The translations under genes were made by a program, and so were the position numbers. A stretch of 64,000 nt of DNA from Gemmatimonadaceae bacterium (GTDB taxonomy: Bacteria > Gemmatimonadota > Gemmatimonadetes > Gemmatimonadales > Gemmatimonadaceae): NCBI GenBank assembly GCA_019637355.1, contig JAHBVT010000001.1, positions 2,387,192-2,451,191 of the forward strand. Reading direction: 5' to 3'. The notes under the pieces were generated by a model. It did not search any database and was not told where the DNA came from. It was given only the letters and a program-made list of their open reading frames with translations. Positions 1 through 6,305 of the stretch are shown here, piece after piece (positions within the stretch are counted from its first letter, which is position 1; every line of letters begins with the position of its first letter).

Positions 1-106
1 GATGATCCTGCGCGCGGTCACGGGGCAGCCCGTCGACCATCCCGAGGTCCTGACGATTCCCGAGACGGGGTACCTCAGGGGCGCGCTGCTCGAAGCTGGC
101 GACTAG
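1..106 (+). CDS. C-terminal end of an unidentified protein (partial)
   Basis: A reading frame open from the window edge ends at the TAG at 104-106. It gives about 34 residues that include HPEVLTIPET. A short beta-rich tail of this kind (a proline-rich strand before the end) resembles the C-terminus of LacI-family regulators, but 34 residues cannot settle it. The stop codon lies inside the first unit of an 11-bp tandem repeat, so the exact 3' end of this gene could shift if the repeat number changes. The function is not assigned. Confidence 0.45.
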   Translation, partial: MILRAVTGQPVDHPEVLTIPETGYLRGALLEAGD

Positions 107-163
107 CCGGCGACTAGCCGGCGACGCGCCGGCGACGCGCCGGCGACGCGCCGGCGACGCGCC
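98..163. repeat. 11-bp tandem repeat (minisatellite), six copies
   Basis: Six head-to-tail 11-bp units: two copies of GGCGACTAGCC followed by four of GGCGACGCGCC, then a degenerate GGCGCGCGCG tail. The first unit carries the stop codon of the upstream gene, and the array runs up to the 3' end of the mutM-like gene on the other strand. The units are rich in self-complementary GC steps, so the array could also fold. The length is not a multiple of 3, so slippage would change frame. Confidence 0.9.
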
Positions 164-177
164 GGCGCGCGCGAGGT

Positions 178-963
178 TCAGCGCGGCTGGCAGCGGGCGC
201 AGAAGTAGGTGCTGCGCCCCGACTGCGTGATGCGGCGCAGCGCCTGTCCGCAACGACCGCAGGCGTCGCCTTCGCGGTCGTAGACCTTGAACGGGATCGC
301 CCGTTCGCCGCGATGGTAGCGCCCGGCGTTGACGTGGCCGTCGGCGAGCGCCGCGCGGAGACCCGCGAGCAGCCGCTGGACGCGCTCCGCCGACAGCGAC
401 GAGGCGACGGCGCGCGGCGAGATGCGGGCGCGCCACAGCGCCTCGGCGGCGTAGATGTTGCCGACGCCGGCCAGCACCGACTGGTCGAGCAGCGCCTGCT
501 TGATCGGCCCGCGCTTGCGCGCCAGCCGGGCGCGAAGTGCCGTCGGGGTCAGCGCAGGGTCCTCGGCGTCCGGACCGAGCCCAAGCTCGGGGTGCTCGCC
601 GGCCGGGTGATAGGTGAGGGTGCAGAGGGCGCGCGGGTCCACGAGGACGGCGCGGCGGCCGCCCGCGAGTTCCAGCGAGACGCGGGCGTGCGGCGGGAGC
701 GCGGTGTTGGCGCGGTCCAGCACCCAGTCGCCGTCCAGCCGGAAATGCACCACGAGCAGCGCGCCGTCGCCGAGGTGCAGGAATTGGAACTTGCCGCGGC
801 GCTCGACGCCGGCGATGAACGCGCCGGCGACGGCCGCCGAGACCGGTGCCGTCACGGTGCGGCGCTGGGAGGGATGATGGGCGCGAAGGCGGAGGATCTG
901 GCGCCCCTGCGCGGCACGGCGGAGGCGGCGCAGGGCGTACTCGACTTCCGGCAGCTCAGGCAT
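178..963 (-). CDS. mutM: Formamidopyrimidine-DNA glycosylase (Fpg/MutM)
   Basis: Base-excision repair glycosylase/AP-lyase for oxidised purines such as 8-oxoguanine. At 261 residues it is slightly shorter than the usual 270. It starts PELPEVE, so after Met removal Pro1 is the Schiff-base nucleophile and Glu2 the catalytic acid; Lys58 matches the beta-hairpin lysine. A helix-two-turn-helix follows (QALLDQSVLAGVGNIYAAEA). A C-terminal zinc finger uses Cys235, Cys238, Cys255 and Cys258 with GRSTYFC between the pairs. The start ATG at 963 lies 17 bp from the divergent cation-transporter gene, so the two probably share a short promoter region. Nei/endonuclease VIII is the alternative, but PELPEVE and the zinc finger favour Fpg. 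Confidence 0.93.
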   Translation of the reverse strand: MPELPEVEYALRRLRRAAQGRQILRLRAHHPSQRRTVTAPVSAAVAGAFIAGVERRGKFQFLHLGDGALLVVHFRLDGDWVLDRANTALPPHARVSLELAGGRRAVLVDPRALCTLTYHPAGEHPELGLGPDAEDPALTPTALRARLARKRGPIKQALLDQSVLAGVGNIYAAEALWRARISPRAVASSLSAERVQRLLAGLRAALADGHVNAGRYHRGERAIPFKVYDREGDACGRCGQALRRITQSGRSTYFCARCQPR

Positions 964-980
964 TCTACCAATGTTCAGGG

Positions 981-1841
981 ATGACGCGCACGACGCAGAT
1001 CCAGCGCACGCTCGGCGTGATCCTCGCGCTGAATCTCGTCGTCGTGGCCGTGAAGGTGGTGGTGGCGCTGCGCACGGGCAACCTCACGGTGCTCGGTGCG
1101 GCGTTCGAGAGCTTCCTGGACGCGGCCAACAACGTCGTCGCGATGGTCGTGGTCGCGCTGGCCGCGCGCGGCCCCGACGACGACCACCCCTACGGGCACG
1201 ACAAGTTCGAGACGATGGGCGCGCTGGGCATCGTCGTGTTCCTGTCGATCTCCTGCTACGAGTTGCTGCGTGGCGCGATCAGTCGCTGGCTGGGCGCGCC
1301 GGCACCCATCGCACCATCCGGCGGCGAAGTCCTGCTGCTGGCCTCGACCGCCGTCATCAACCTCGTGGTCGTGGCCTACGAACGGCGTGAAGCGCGCCGC
1401 TTGAAGTCACCCATCCTCGCGGCCGATGCGGCGCACACGACCGGCGACTTGTTCGTGACGGCGCTGGCGGTGGCATCGATGCTTGCGGCGCGGGCGGGGA
1501 TGTCGTGGGCGGACCCGCTGCTGGCGGTCGGCGTGGCCGGAATGATCGCCCGAAGCGGCTGGCTCATCCTGCGCGTCACGGTGCCCGTGCTCGTCGACGA
1601 GCGCGGGGCGGACGCCGAGCGGATCGCTGCCGCGACCCGACGCGTGGACGGCGTGCTCGACTGCCGCTCGGTGCGGAGCCGCACGACCAGCTCCGGACTG
1701 GTCTTCGCCGAAGTCACGGTCGCCGTCGCCGGCGACGTGCGCGTCTCCGATGGGCACGCGGTGGCGGACCGGGTCGAGGAGTCGGTGCGGGCCGCGCTGG
1801 GTGGGGCTGCGGACGTCCTGGTGCACGTGGAGCCGAGCTGA
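981..1841 (+). CDS. Cation diffusion facilitator (CDF) family transporter
   Basis: Inner-membrane proton-coupled exporter of divalent metals; 286 residues from the ATG at 981, chosen because the hydrophobic first helix (LGVILALNLVVVAVKVVVAL) follows at once. CDF hallmarks are visible: GHDKFE after helix 2, six hydrophobic segments in about 200 residues, and a C-terminal ferredoxin-like cytosolic domain. Metal-site residues are Glu43 and Asp47 in helix 2 (ESFLD) and His152 and Asp156 in helix 5 (HTTGD). The helix-2 Glu is unusual, since most members have His or Asp there, so the metal cannot be named. The stop overlaps the start of the next gene by 1 nt (TGATG), which suggests translational coupling. 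Confidence 0.88.
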   Translation: MTRTTQIQRTLGVILALNLVVVAVKVVVALRTGNLTVLGAAFESFLDAANNVVAMVVVALAARGPDDDHPYGHDKFETMGALGIVVFLSISCYELLRGAISRWLGAPAPIAPSGGEVLLLASTAVINLVVVAYERREARRLKSPILAADAAHTTGDLFVTALAVASMLAARAGMSWADPLLAVGVAGMIARSGWLILRVTVPVLVDERGADAERIAAATRRVDGVLDCRSVRSRTTSSGLVFAEVTVAVAGDVRVSDGHAVADRVEESVRAALGGAADVLVHVEPS

Positions 1842-2620
1842 TGGCGTCGCGCACGTCGCCCCGTTCGCTCCGCGCCGAGTATCAGGATTTCGTCGAGCGC
1901 GAGATCGAGGACTACAAGAACTCCGTCTCGCGCGACTTTCTGTACAGCATCGCGGCCGAGGCAGACGTGGCGCTTGGGGGCGGTGCGCAGATCGGGATGC
2001 GTGACGTGATGCTCGCGGACGAGGTGGACCGCATCATCGCCAAGCGGCTGCGCCTGCCGACGTACGACACCTGGCGGCGACGCCTGCTCAAGAACGCCAA
2101 TGAGCTGCGGAAGCCGGAACACTGGGGCCTTCGTCCCGACACGCCGCTCAAGCAGGCCATCCCGCCGCACACGGCGGCCGCTGCGGTGCTGGTGGCCGGC
2201 CCGCGCATCGAAGGCTCGGCGCTGTACCTGGCCGCCAATGGCTGCGAGGTGACGGCCGTGGAGAGCGAGGTGGCGGTGGTGAACAAGGTGCTGCAGTCGG
2301 CCAAGGATGCGGGACTGACGGAGAAGCTGCGTGGCTTTGTCGCGGACCTGGTGAGCTTCACGCCCGACGGTCCGTTGGCGGCGGTCGTGTGCACGCCGGC
2401 GGCCTTCGCCGGGCTCTCGGCCTTTGAGCGGGAGCGCGTCATCGAGATCCTGCAGCGCGCCACGACGGACGGCGGCGTGCACTTGATCGAGACGCTGGTC
2501 GCGGGCCAGGCGGTGCTGAGCGAGGAAGAACTGCGGACCCGCTACGACGGCTGGGAGATCAAGCTGGTACCGGAACCCGGGGCGACGACGACCTTCGTCG
2601 CGAAGAAGCAGGTCGCGTAG
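1841..2620 (+). CDS. Conserved protein with SAM-methyltransferase-like fold
   Basis: 259 residues. The N-terminal 100 residues are charged and helical. Residues about 116-240 look like a Rossmann-type methyltransferase fold: strand plus glycine motif VLVAGPRIEGSA, then CEVTAVES with an acidic end of strand 2, AKDAGLTEKLRGFVADL, and LAAVVCTPAAF. The glycine motif is AGPRIEG rather than the canonical GxGxG, so SAM binding and catalysis are uncertain. It starts within the stop codon of the CDF transporter gene, so the two are almost certainly co-transcribed. A role linked to metal homeostasis is only a guess. No exact family name is claimed. Confidence 0.75.
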   Translation: MASRTSPRSLRAEYQDFVEREIEDYKNSVSRDFLYSIAAEADVALGGGAQIGMRDVMLADEVDRIIAKRLRLPTYDTWRRRLLKNANELRKPEHWGLRPDTPLKQAIPPHTAAAAVLVAGPRIEGSALYLAANGCEVTAVESEVAVVNKVLQSAKDAGLTEKLRGFVADLVSFTPDGPLAAVVCTPAAFAGLSAFERERVIEILQRATTDGGVHLIETLVAGQAVLSEEELRTRYDGWEIKLVPEPGATTTFVAKKQVA

Positions 2621-2703
2621 CGGAGCGACACGGACGCGGGGTTGCAGCGAGTGTCGTTCTGCGACACCGCCTCGACGTGAACGCGCGTGGTGACGTGTAA
2701 CCC

Positions 2704-2716
2704 GTTATGACATAAC
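2704..2716. promoter_or_regulatory. Palindromic operator-like site
   Basis: A perfect 6-1-6 palindrome, GTTATG-A-CATAAC, AT-rich against a GC-rich background. It lies 20 bp upstream of a sigma-54-like promoter and 112 bp upstream of the 51-residue gene. The form suits a dimeric regulator binding site. No regulator is identified. Confidence 0.45.
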
Positions 2717-2735
2717 ACTTTGCCCTGACAGGAAA

Positions 2736-2751
2736 CTGGCATTATTCCTGC
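2736..2751 (+). promoter_or_regulatory. Sigma-54-like -24/-12 promoter
   Basis: The sequence CTGGCATTATTCCTGC matches the consensus YTGGCACG-N4-TTGC: the GG and GC dinucleotides are separated by exactly 10 bp, and TGGCA and TGC are kept. Transcription would start near 2763 and give a leader of about 65 nt before the 51-residue gene at 2828. At least one NtrC-type activator with an intact GAFTGA loop is encoded in the window (21392-22768). A sigma-70 reading (TTGCCC near 2720 with an imperfect -10) is also possible. Confidence 0.4.
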
Positions 2752-2803
2752 GACGTCTACCATATGAAGGCGCGCCGAGGGGCGGCGCCCGGCAGATGAC
2801 TTT

Positions 2804-2822
2804 GTCCCCATAGGGAGGGGAC
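2804..2822 (+). promoter_or_regulatory. Hairpin covering the ribosome-binding site
   Basis: GTCCCC and GGGGAC form a perfect 6-bp stem around the 7-nt loop ATAGGGA. The purine tract AGGGAGGGG (2812-2820), which should be the Shine-Dalgarno sequence for the ATG at 2828, is split between loop and 3' arm. Folding would hide it and limit translation unless the stem is opened by a factor, temperature or a ribosome upstream. A possible 11-codon leader reading frame lies at 2764-2799. Confidence 0.5.
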
Positions 2823-2827
2823 GCCAA

Positions 2828-2983
2828 ATGGTGGATATCGCAATGCAGGCAGAACTCGAGCAGGAACCGGTCGGGATCATCATCTCGCGTGGCAGCCGCG
2901 ACGAAGCGACGCCGCGGTTCAGCGCGTATGTGTGGGGGCCGGTACCGGAAGACACTGAGCCGGCTTCGGTCGAGGCGGCGTAG
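2828..2983 (+). CDS. Small protein of 51 residues, unknown function
   Basis: A short acidic protein (GIIISRGSRDEATPRFSAYV in its centre, acidic tail EDTEPASVEAA). It has no signal peptide or membrane segment. It is taken as real because a strong purine-rich Shine-Dalgarno AGGGAGGGG sits 7 nt before the ATG, a promoter-like and palindromic region lies upstream, and a strong hairpin follows the stop. The central beta-strand-like segment suggests a compact fold or a partner-binding peptide. Translation may be controlled by the hairpin at 2804-2822. I do not recognise a family. Confidence 0.6.
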   Translation: MVDIAMQAELEQEPVGIIISRGSRDEATPRFSAYVWGPVPEDTEPASVEAA

Positions 2984-2993
2984 ACTCGACGGA

Positions 2994-3066
2994 AGACGGA
3001 TGACGGACGCTTGATGGGGGCGCTGAGCGAAGCTCGGCGCCCCCATTTGGCATCCGTCATCCGTCT
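2994..3066. repeat. Heptad-repeat inverted element with terminator stem
   Basis: Outer arms of 14 nt (2994-3007 and 3053-3066) are perfect inverted copies of the AGACGGATGACGGA heptad pattern. Inside them, 3014-3028 pairs with 3032-3046 as a 15-bp GC-rich stem with a GAA loop and one G-U pair. It sits between the convergent 51- and 21-residue genes and probably ends transcription of the 51-residue gene. It is one member of the heptad family found throughout the window. Confidence 0.8.
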
Positions 3067-3067
3067 G

Positions 3068-3109
3068 GAAAAGCACACGGGGACCGCCGCAAGCGACGAT
3101 CCCCGTGTG
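3068..3109 (-). terminator. Rho-independent terminator of the lysine-rich gene
   Basis: On the minus strand, CACACGGGGA pairs perfectly with TCCCCGTGTG (10 bp, 3100-3109 with 3074-3083), followed by CTTTTC. This is the best canonical terminator in the window, placed 17 nt after the stop of the tiny lysine-rich gene. Confidence 0.8.
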
Positions 3110-3125
3110 TGTGAAGCTGGCCAGC

Positions 3126-3191
3126 TTACTTCTTCTTCGCGGCCTTCTTCTTGGTGGCCTTCTTCGCGGCCTTCTTCTTCTTGGCAGCCAT
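3126..3191 (-). CDS. 21-residue lysine/alanine-rich histone H1-like peptide
   Basis: A tiny gene whose product contains only Met, Ala, Lys and one Thr (for example AAKKATKKKAAKKK), like the C-terminal tails of bacterial histone H1-like proteins. Evidence that it is real: the Shine-Dalgarno AAGGAG lies 8 nt before the ATG at 3191, and a textbook terminator follows the stop. The peptide would be strongly basic and could bind DNA, RNA or acidic membrane lipid. A similar AKK/PAKK tail ends the NYN-LOTUS protein at 17879. The ribosome-binding site lies in the palindrome at 3200-3212. Confidence 0.65.
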   Translation of the reverse strand: MAAKKKKAAKKATKKKAAKKK

Positions 3192-3199
3192 TGTACTAT

Positions 3200-3212
3200 C
3201 TCCTTAAAGGAG
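3200..3212 (-). promoter_or_regulatory. Palindrome containing the Shine-Dalgarno of the 21-residue gene
   Basis: CTCCTT-A-AAGGAG on the plus strand is a perfect 13-nt palindrome. In the minus-strand mRNA it can fold as CUCC/GGAG with a UUUAA loop, which hides the AAGGAG ribosome-binding site. This is the same logic as the hairpin before the neighbouring 51-residue gene, but with unrelated sequence. The rest of 3213-3309 shows no gene. Confidence 0.5.
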
Positions 3213-3309
3213 TTGTGTTCCCGGCCGATCCCCCGGTGGATCGGTGGGGCGCTACGGCAGTGTCGCCACTACCGCAGTTCGTGCGTCCCGGTGCCCTGGG
3301 ACTTGATGC

Positions 3310-4686
3310 TCACACCGCCTCGGAGAGGCTGGTGAAGTTGAAATCGCGAACCTTCAAGGCCGGCATCACGACGCTGCCACCGGCTTCCGTCCCTGCGAGA
3401 CGCTCTGCGTTGCCGAGCATTTCGAGGTTGTTCAACATGAACAGCGGGGACTCATTGAACCGCAAATTCTGAATTGAGCGAGAAATTCTTCCCTGTTCGA
3501 TAAGGAAAGTTCCGTCGCGTGTCAAGCCCGTATAAAGAATGGTGCGCGGATCGACTTCGCGTAAGTACCACAAGCGGGTGACCAAAATGCCGCGTTCGGT
3601 GCTCCGGATCATCTCGTCCATCGAACTCGACCCGCCCTGCATCTTCAACGACGTAGCCCCCCCGGTCGCAACACGATTCTGCTTCTGCGCCCAGAAGCGC
3701 GAGGTCTGCAGCGTGTTCAATTGCCCGTTCTCCACCCACACTTGGCGAGCGAGGCGCATCCCTTCGCCGTCGAAGGGTTGGCCGAGGAGCTGCGGATCCT
3801 GCGGGTCGGAGAAGAGCGTCACGCGCTCGTCCACGATCTTCTCGCCGACCTTGTTGCCGCCACCCTGCTTGGAGAACGGCGAGCGACCTTCGTCGGCGAG
3901 GCGGGCGTCGGCGTAGAAGGCGATGAGCTGGACGAGGTCGCCGACGGCCTGCGGTTCAAGGATGACGGTGTAGCGGCCGGGCTCGACGGCGCGCGGCGTC
4001 CGCGACGCACGGGCCTTGTCGATGGCGCGCTGCGAGACGCGCGCGAAGTCGACCTGCCGCCAATCGGGGTGGTCGGCGGCCGCCCAGCCGGATCCGGTGC
4101 CGTCGGCCGTCCGCACGGTCAGCGTGTAGTTCGTGCTCGTCGCGCGGTGGTAGGCGAACATCCCCTTGGAGTTGGCCAGCGCGGTGCATCCCGCGCCGAC
4201 GACGAGATATCCCGCCGCCTTGAGGTCGCCGGAACTGCGGGCGGGTTGCAGCGCCGTCAGCGCAGCGCGGGCGCGCGCCGCGGCGTCGGTCGCCGCGGTG
4301 CTCTCGAAGTAGGCCTCCACCGGCAGATACTGCTGCGGCTCGAGCAGCGGCATTGCTTCCGGATCGTCCGGGGCGAGACGCGCCAGCACCTCCGACTGCT
4401 CTACGCAGCGGCGCAGGGAGTCCTCGGAGAGGTCGTTCGTGGTCACGATAGCGTGCTTGGGCCCGAACCAGCTCTGCACCACCAGTTGACTGTCGGTGAC
4501 GGCGCCGGCGGTGCTCATCTGGTTGTCGGCGAAGCGCACGTTGGTGGTGTGGTTCGAGCCGAGCTGCACATCGATGCCGTCGGCCTTGGAGAAGCGCATC
4601 GTGCGCTCGGCGATGGCCTGCGCATCCGCGCGCGAGAGCACCGCCCCCGCCGGGACGCCTTGCTTGAGCCGCTTGATCGCGCTCAT
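3310..4686 (-). CDS. TldE/PmbA-family metalloprotease partner, copy 1
   Basis: 458 residues, close to the usual 450. The TldD/PmbA fold is recognisable: N-terminal helical domain (RADAQAIAERTMRFSKADG), a central strand region, and the C-terminal barrel with GGGNKVGEKIVDERVTLFSD and DPRTILYTGLTRDGTFLIE. It lacks the HExxxH of TldD, as expected for TldE, which supports the metal-bearing TldD in a heterodimeric protease acting on unfolded or modified peptides. There is no signal peptide. The ATG at 4686 overlaps the TldD stop by 4 nt (ATGA), so the pair is translationally coupled. It is the last gene of a four-gene operon and parallels copy 2 at 6306. Confidence 0.88.
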   Translation of the reverse strand: MSAIKRLKQGVPAGAVLSRADAQAIAERTMRFSKADGIDVQLGSNHTTNVRFADNQMSTAGAVTDSQLVVQSWFGPKHAIVTTNDLSEDSLRRCVEQSEVLARLAPDDPEAMPLLEPQQYLPVEAYFESTAATDAAARARAALTALQPARSSGDLKAAGYLVVGAGCTALANSKGMFAYHRATSTNYTLTVRTADGTGSGWAAADHPDWRQVDFARVSQRAIDKARASRTPRAVEPGRYTVILEPQAVGDLVQLIAFYADARLADEGRSPFSKQGGGNKVGEKIVDERVTLFSDPQDPQLLGQPFDGEGMRLARQVWVENGQLNTLQTSRFWAQKQNRVATGGATSLKMQGGSSSMDEMIRSTERGILVTRLWYLREVDPRTILYTGLTRDGTFLIEQGRISRSIQNLRFNESPLFMLNNLEMLGNAERLAGTEAGGSVVMPALKVRDFNFTSLSEAV

Positions 4687-6305
4687 CCCTGCCTCCCGGT
4701 GTTGATCACGTTGACCTGGCGGAAGCGCGCCGGCGGCGAGCCGTGGCTCACGGCGTTCACCTGCGGCGGCTGGCCCTTGCCGTCGAAGAACGAGCCGCCG
4801 AGCTCGTAGCTGTCGCGCCCGCCGATGGCGTCCATCGAGTTCCAGAAGTCCGGCGTGCGGATCTGGTACGCGACGTCCTTGAGCATCCCCTCGAGCTTGC
4901 CGCCCCGGATCTCGTAGAAGACCTGGCCGCCGAACTGGGCGTTGTAGCGCTGCTGGTCGATCGAGAACGAGCCGTCGCCGACGATGGCGATGCCGCGGTC
5001 GACGCCGGCGATGAGGTCGTTCCAGCTCGTGTTGTCGTTGCCCGGCATCAACGAGACGTTGGGCATGCGCTGGAAGGCGACGCTACCCCAGCTGTCGGCG
5101 TACGAGCAGCCGTGCGAGCGCAGGGGCTGGCCGTTCTTGGCGTACCAGTCGCGCAGCCAGGGCGCCTGTTCGCGCGTGGTCTGGTAGTCGTTGAACATCC
5201 CGTCCTTGACGATCAGGAAGTCGTCCGGGCGCTCGCCGTCGTCGTCGTAGCCGATGGTCGAGAGGGCGCCTTCCTGCGAACGGTCGCCCTGCACGTTCAT
5301 AAAGCTCGGCCCGTACTTGAGCGTGCCCAACTGGCGCTCCGGCGGCGCGATGAAGCTGGTGCCGGCGTAGTTGGCCTCGTAGCCCATCGCGCGGTCGAGC
5401 TCGGTCGGGTGGCCGATGGACTCGTGGATGGTCAGCCACATATTGCTCGGTGCCAAAACCAGGTCGTAGCGGCCGACGTCCACGGGCTTGGCCGAGAGCT
5501 TCTCGTTGGCCTGCTCGGCCCACTTGCGCGCGTTGCCGGGCAGGTCGCACTGCTGCACGTACTCGTAGCCGCGGCCCATCGGGGCGGCCTCGGCGCCGGT
5601 GCGGCTCTGGAAGTCGGTGAAGTCCGGCTTGACTGCGGTCGCGGTGAACAGCGGCCAGCTGCGGATGAGGGTCTGGTCGCTGACGGTGCCCTCGGTGCTG
5701 GCGAAGAGCTTCTCCTGCTTGACGAAGAAGAGGATGCTGTTGACGAAGCGGACGTTGTCGACCTTCATCGCCTCGGCGTTGGCCGAGAGCAGGAGGTTGA
5801 CCTTCTCCTCCAGCGGCACCTCGAAGGGATCGCGGGTGTAGGCCGAGCGCCAGGTGGCGTTGGGATACGACTGCACCGGCGCGAGCTCGACGGAGCGGTC
5901 GCGGGCGATGCGGTTGGCGCGGGCGATGGCGACGGCCTCTCGGGCCGCGGCGGTGATGGCGTCGCGGGTGAGCGTGCGCGTGGCGGCGAAGCCCCAGCAG
6001 CCGTCGACGAGGGCGCGGACGCCGCAGCCGAGGGTGTCGGTGTCCACGACGTTCACGATCTGCTGTTCGCGGGTGACGACGAAGTTCTGGCGGATGCGCG
6101 CGATGCGGGCGTCGGCGTACGAGGCGCCCGCGGCCTTCGCCGCGTTGATCGCATCCATCAGGAGTTCCTTCGAGAGGCCGCTCTGGAAGCGGTCGAGGTC
6201 GTCCAGGGCCGGGGCGGCGCCTGCGCGTCGTGGGGTCGACGCGAAGGCGATGGCCGCGGCCGCAGCGGCTCCGGTGGTCCGGAGGAAGTCGCGGCGGTCC
6301 GTCAT
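4683..6305 (-). CDS. TldD-family metalloprotease with Tat signal, copy 1
   Basis: 540 residues, against about 480 for cytosolic TldD; the extra length is an N-terminal Tat signal (RRDFLRT, then an Ala-rich core and RRAGAAPAL). The zinc site HExxxH is present as HESIGH (His294, Glu295, His299) in WLTIHESIGHPTELDRA. TldD/TldE proteases degrade or trim peptides, for example microcin and RiPP leaders. Here the catalytic subunit appears to be exported folded through Tat. Its start is directly adjacent to the stop of the TldE copy-2 gene (6306), and it overlaps its own TldE by 4 nt. Confidence 0.9.
   Translation of the reverse strand: MTDRRDFLRTTGAAAAAAIAFASTPRRAGAAPALDDLDRFQSGLSKELLMDAINAAKAAGASYADARIARIRQNFVVTREQQIVNVVDTDTLGCGVRALVDGCWGFAATRTLTRDAITAAAREAVAIARANRIARDRSVELAPVQSYPNATWRSAYTRDPFEVPLEEKVNLLLSANAEAMKVDNVRFVNSILFFVKQEKLFASTEGTVSDQTLIRSWPLFTATAVKPDFTDFQSRTGAEAAPMGRGYEYVQQCDLPGNARKWAEQANEKLSAKPVDVGRYDLVLAPSNMWLTIHESIGHPTELDRAMGYEANYAGTSFIAPPERQLGTLKYGPSFMNVQGDRSQEGALSTIGYDDDGERPDDFLIVKDGMFNDYQTTREQAPWLRDWYAKNGQPLRSHGCSYADSWGSVAFQRMPNVSLMPGNDNTSWNDLIAGVDRGIAIVGDGSFSIDQQRYNAQFGGQVFYEIRGGKLEGMLKDVAYQIRTPDFWNSMDAIGGRDSYELGGSFFDGKGQPPQVNAVSHGSPPARFRQVNVINTGRQG

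Noticed and set aside
2764-2799. 11-codon leader peptide before the 51-residue gene
   Set aside because: It has an ATG but no Shine-Dalgarno and no notable codon run; kept only as a possibility in the text.
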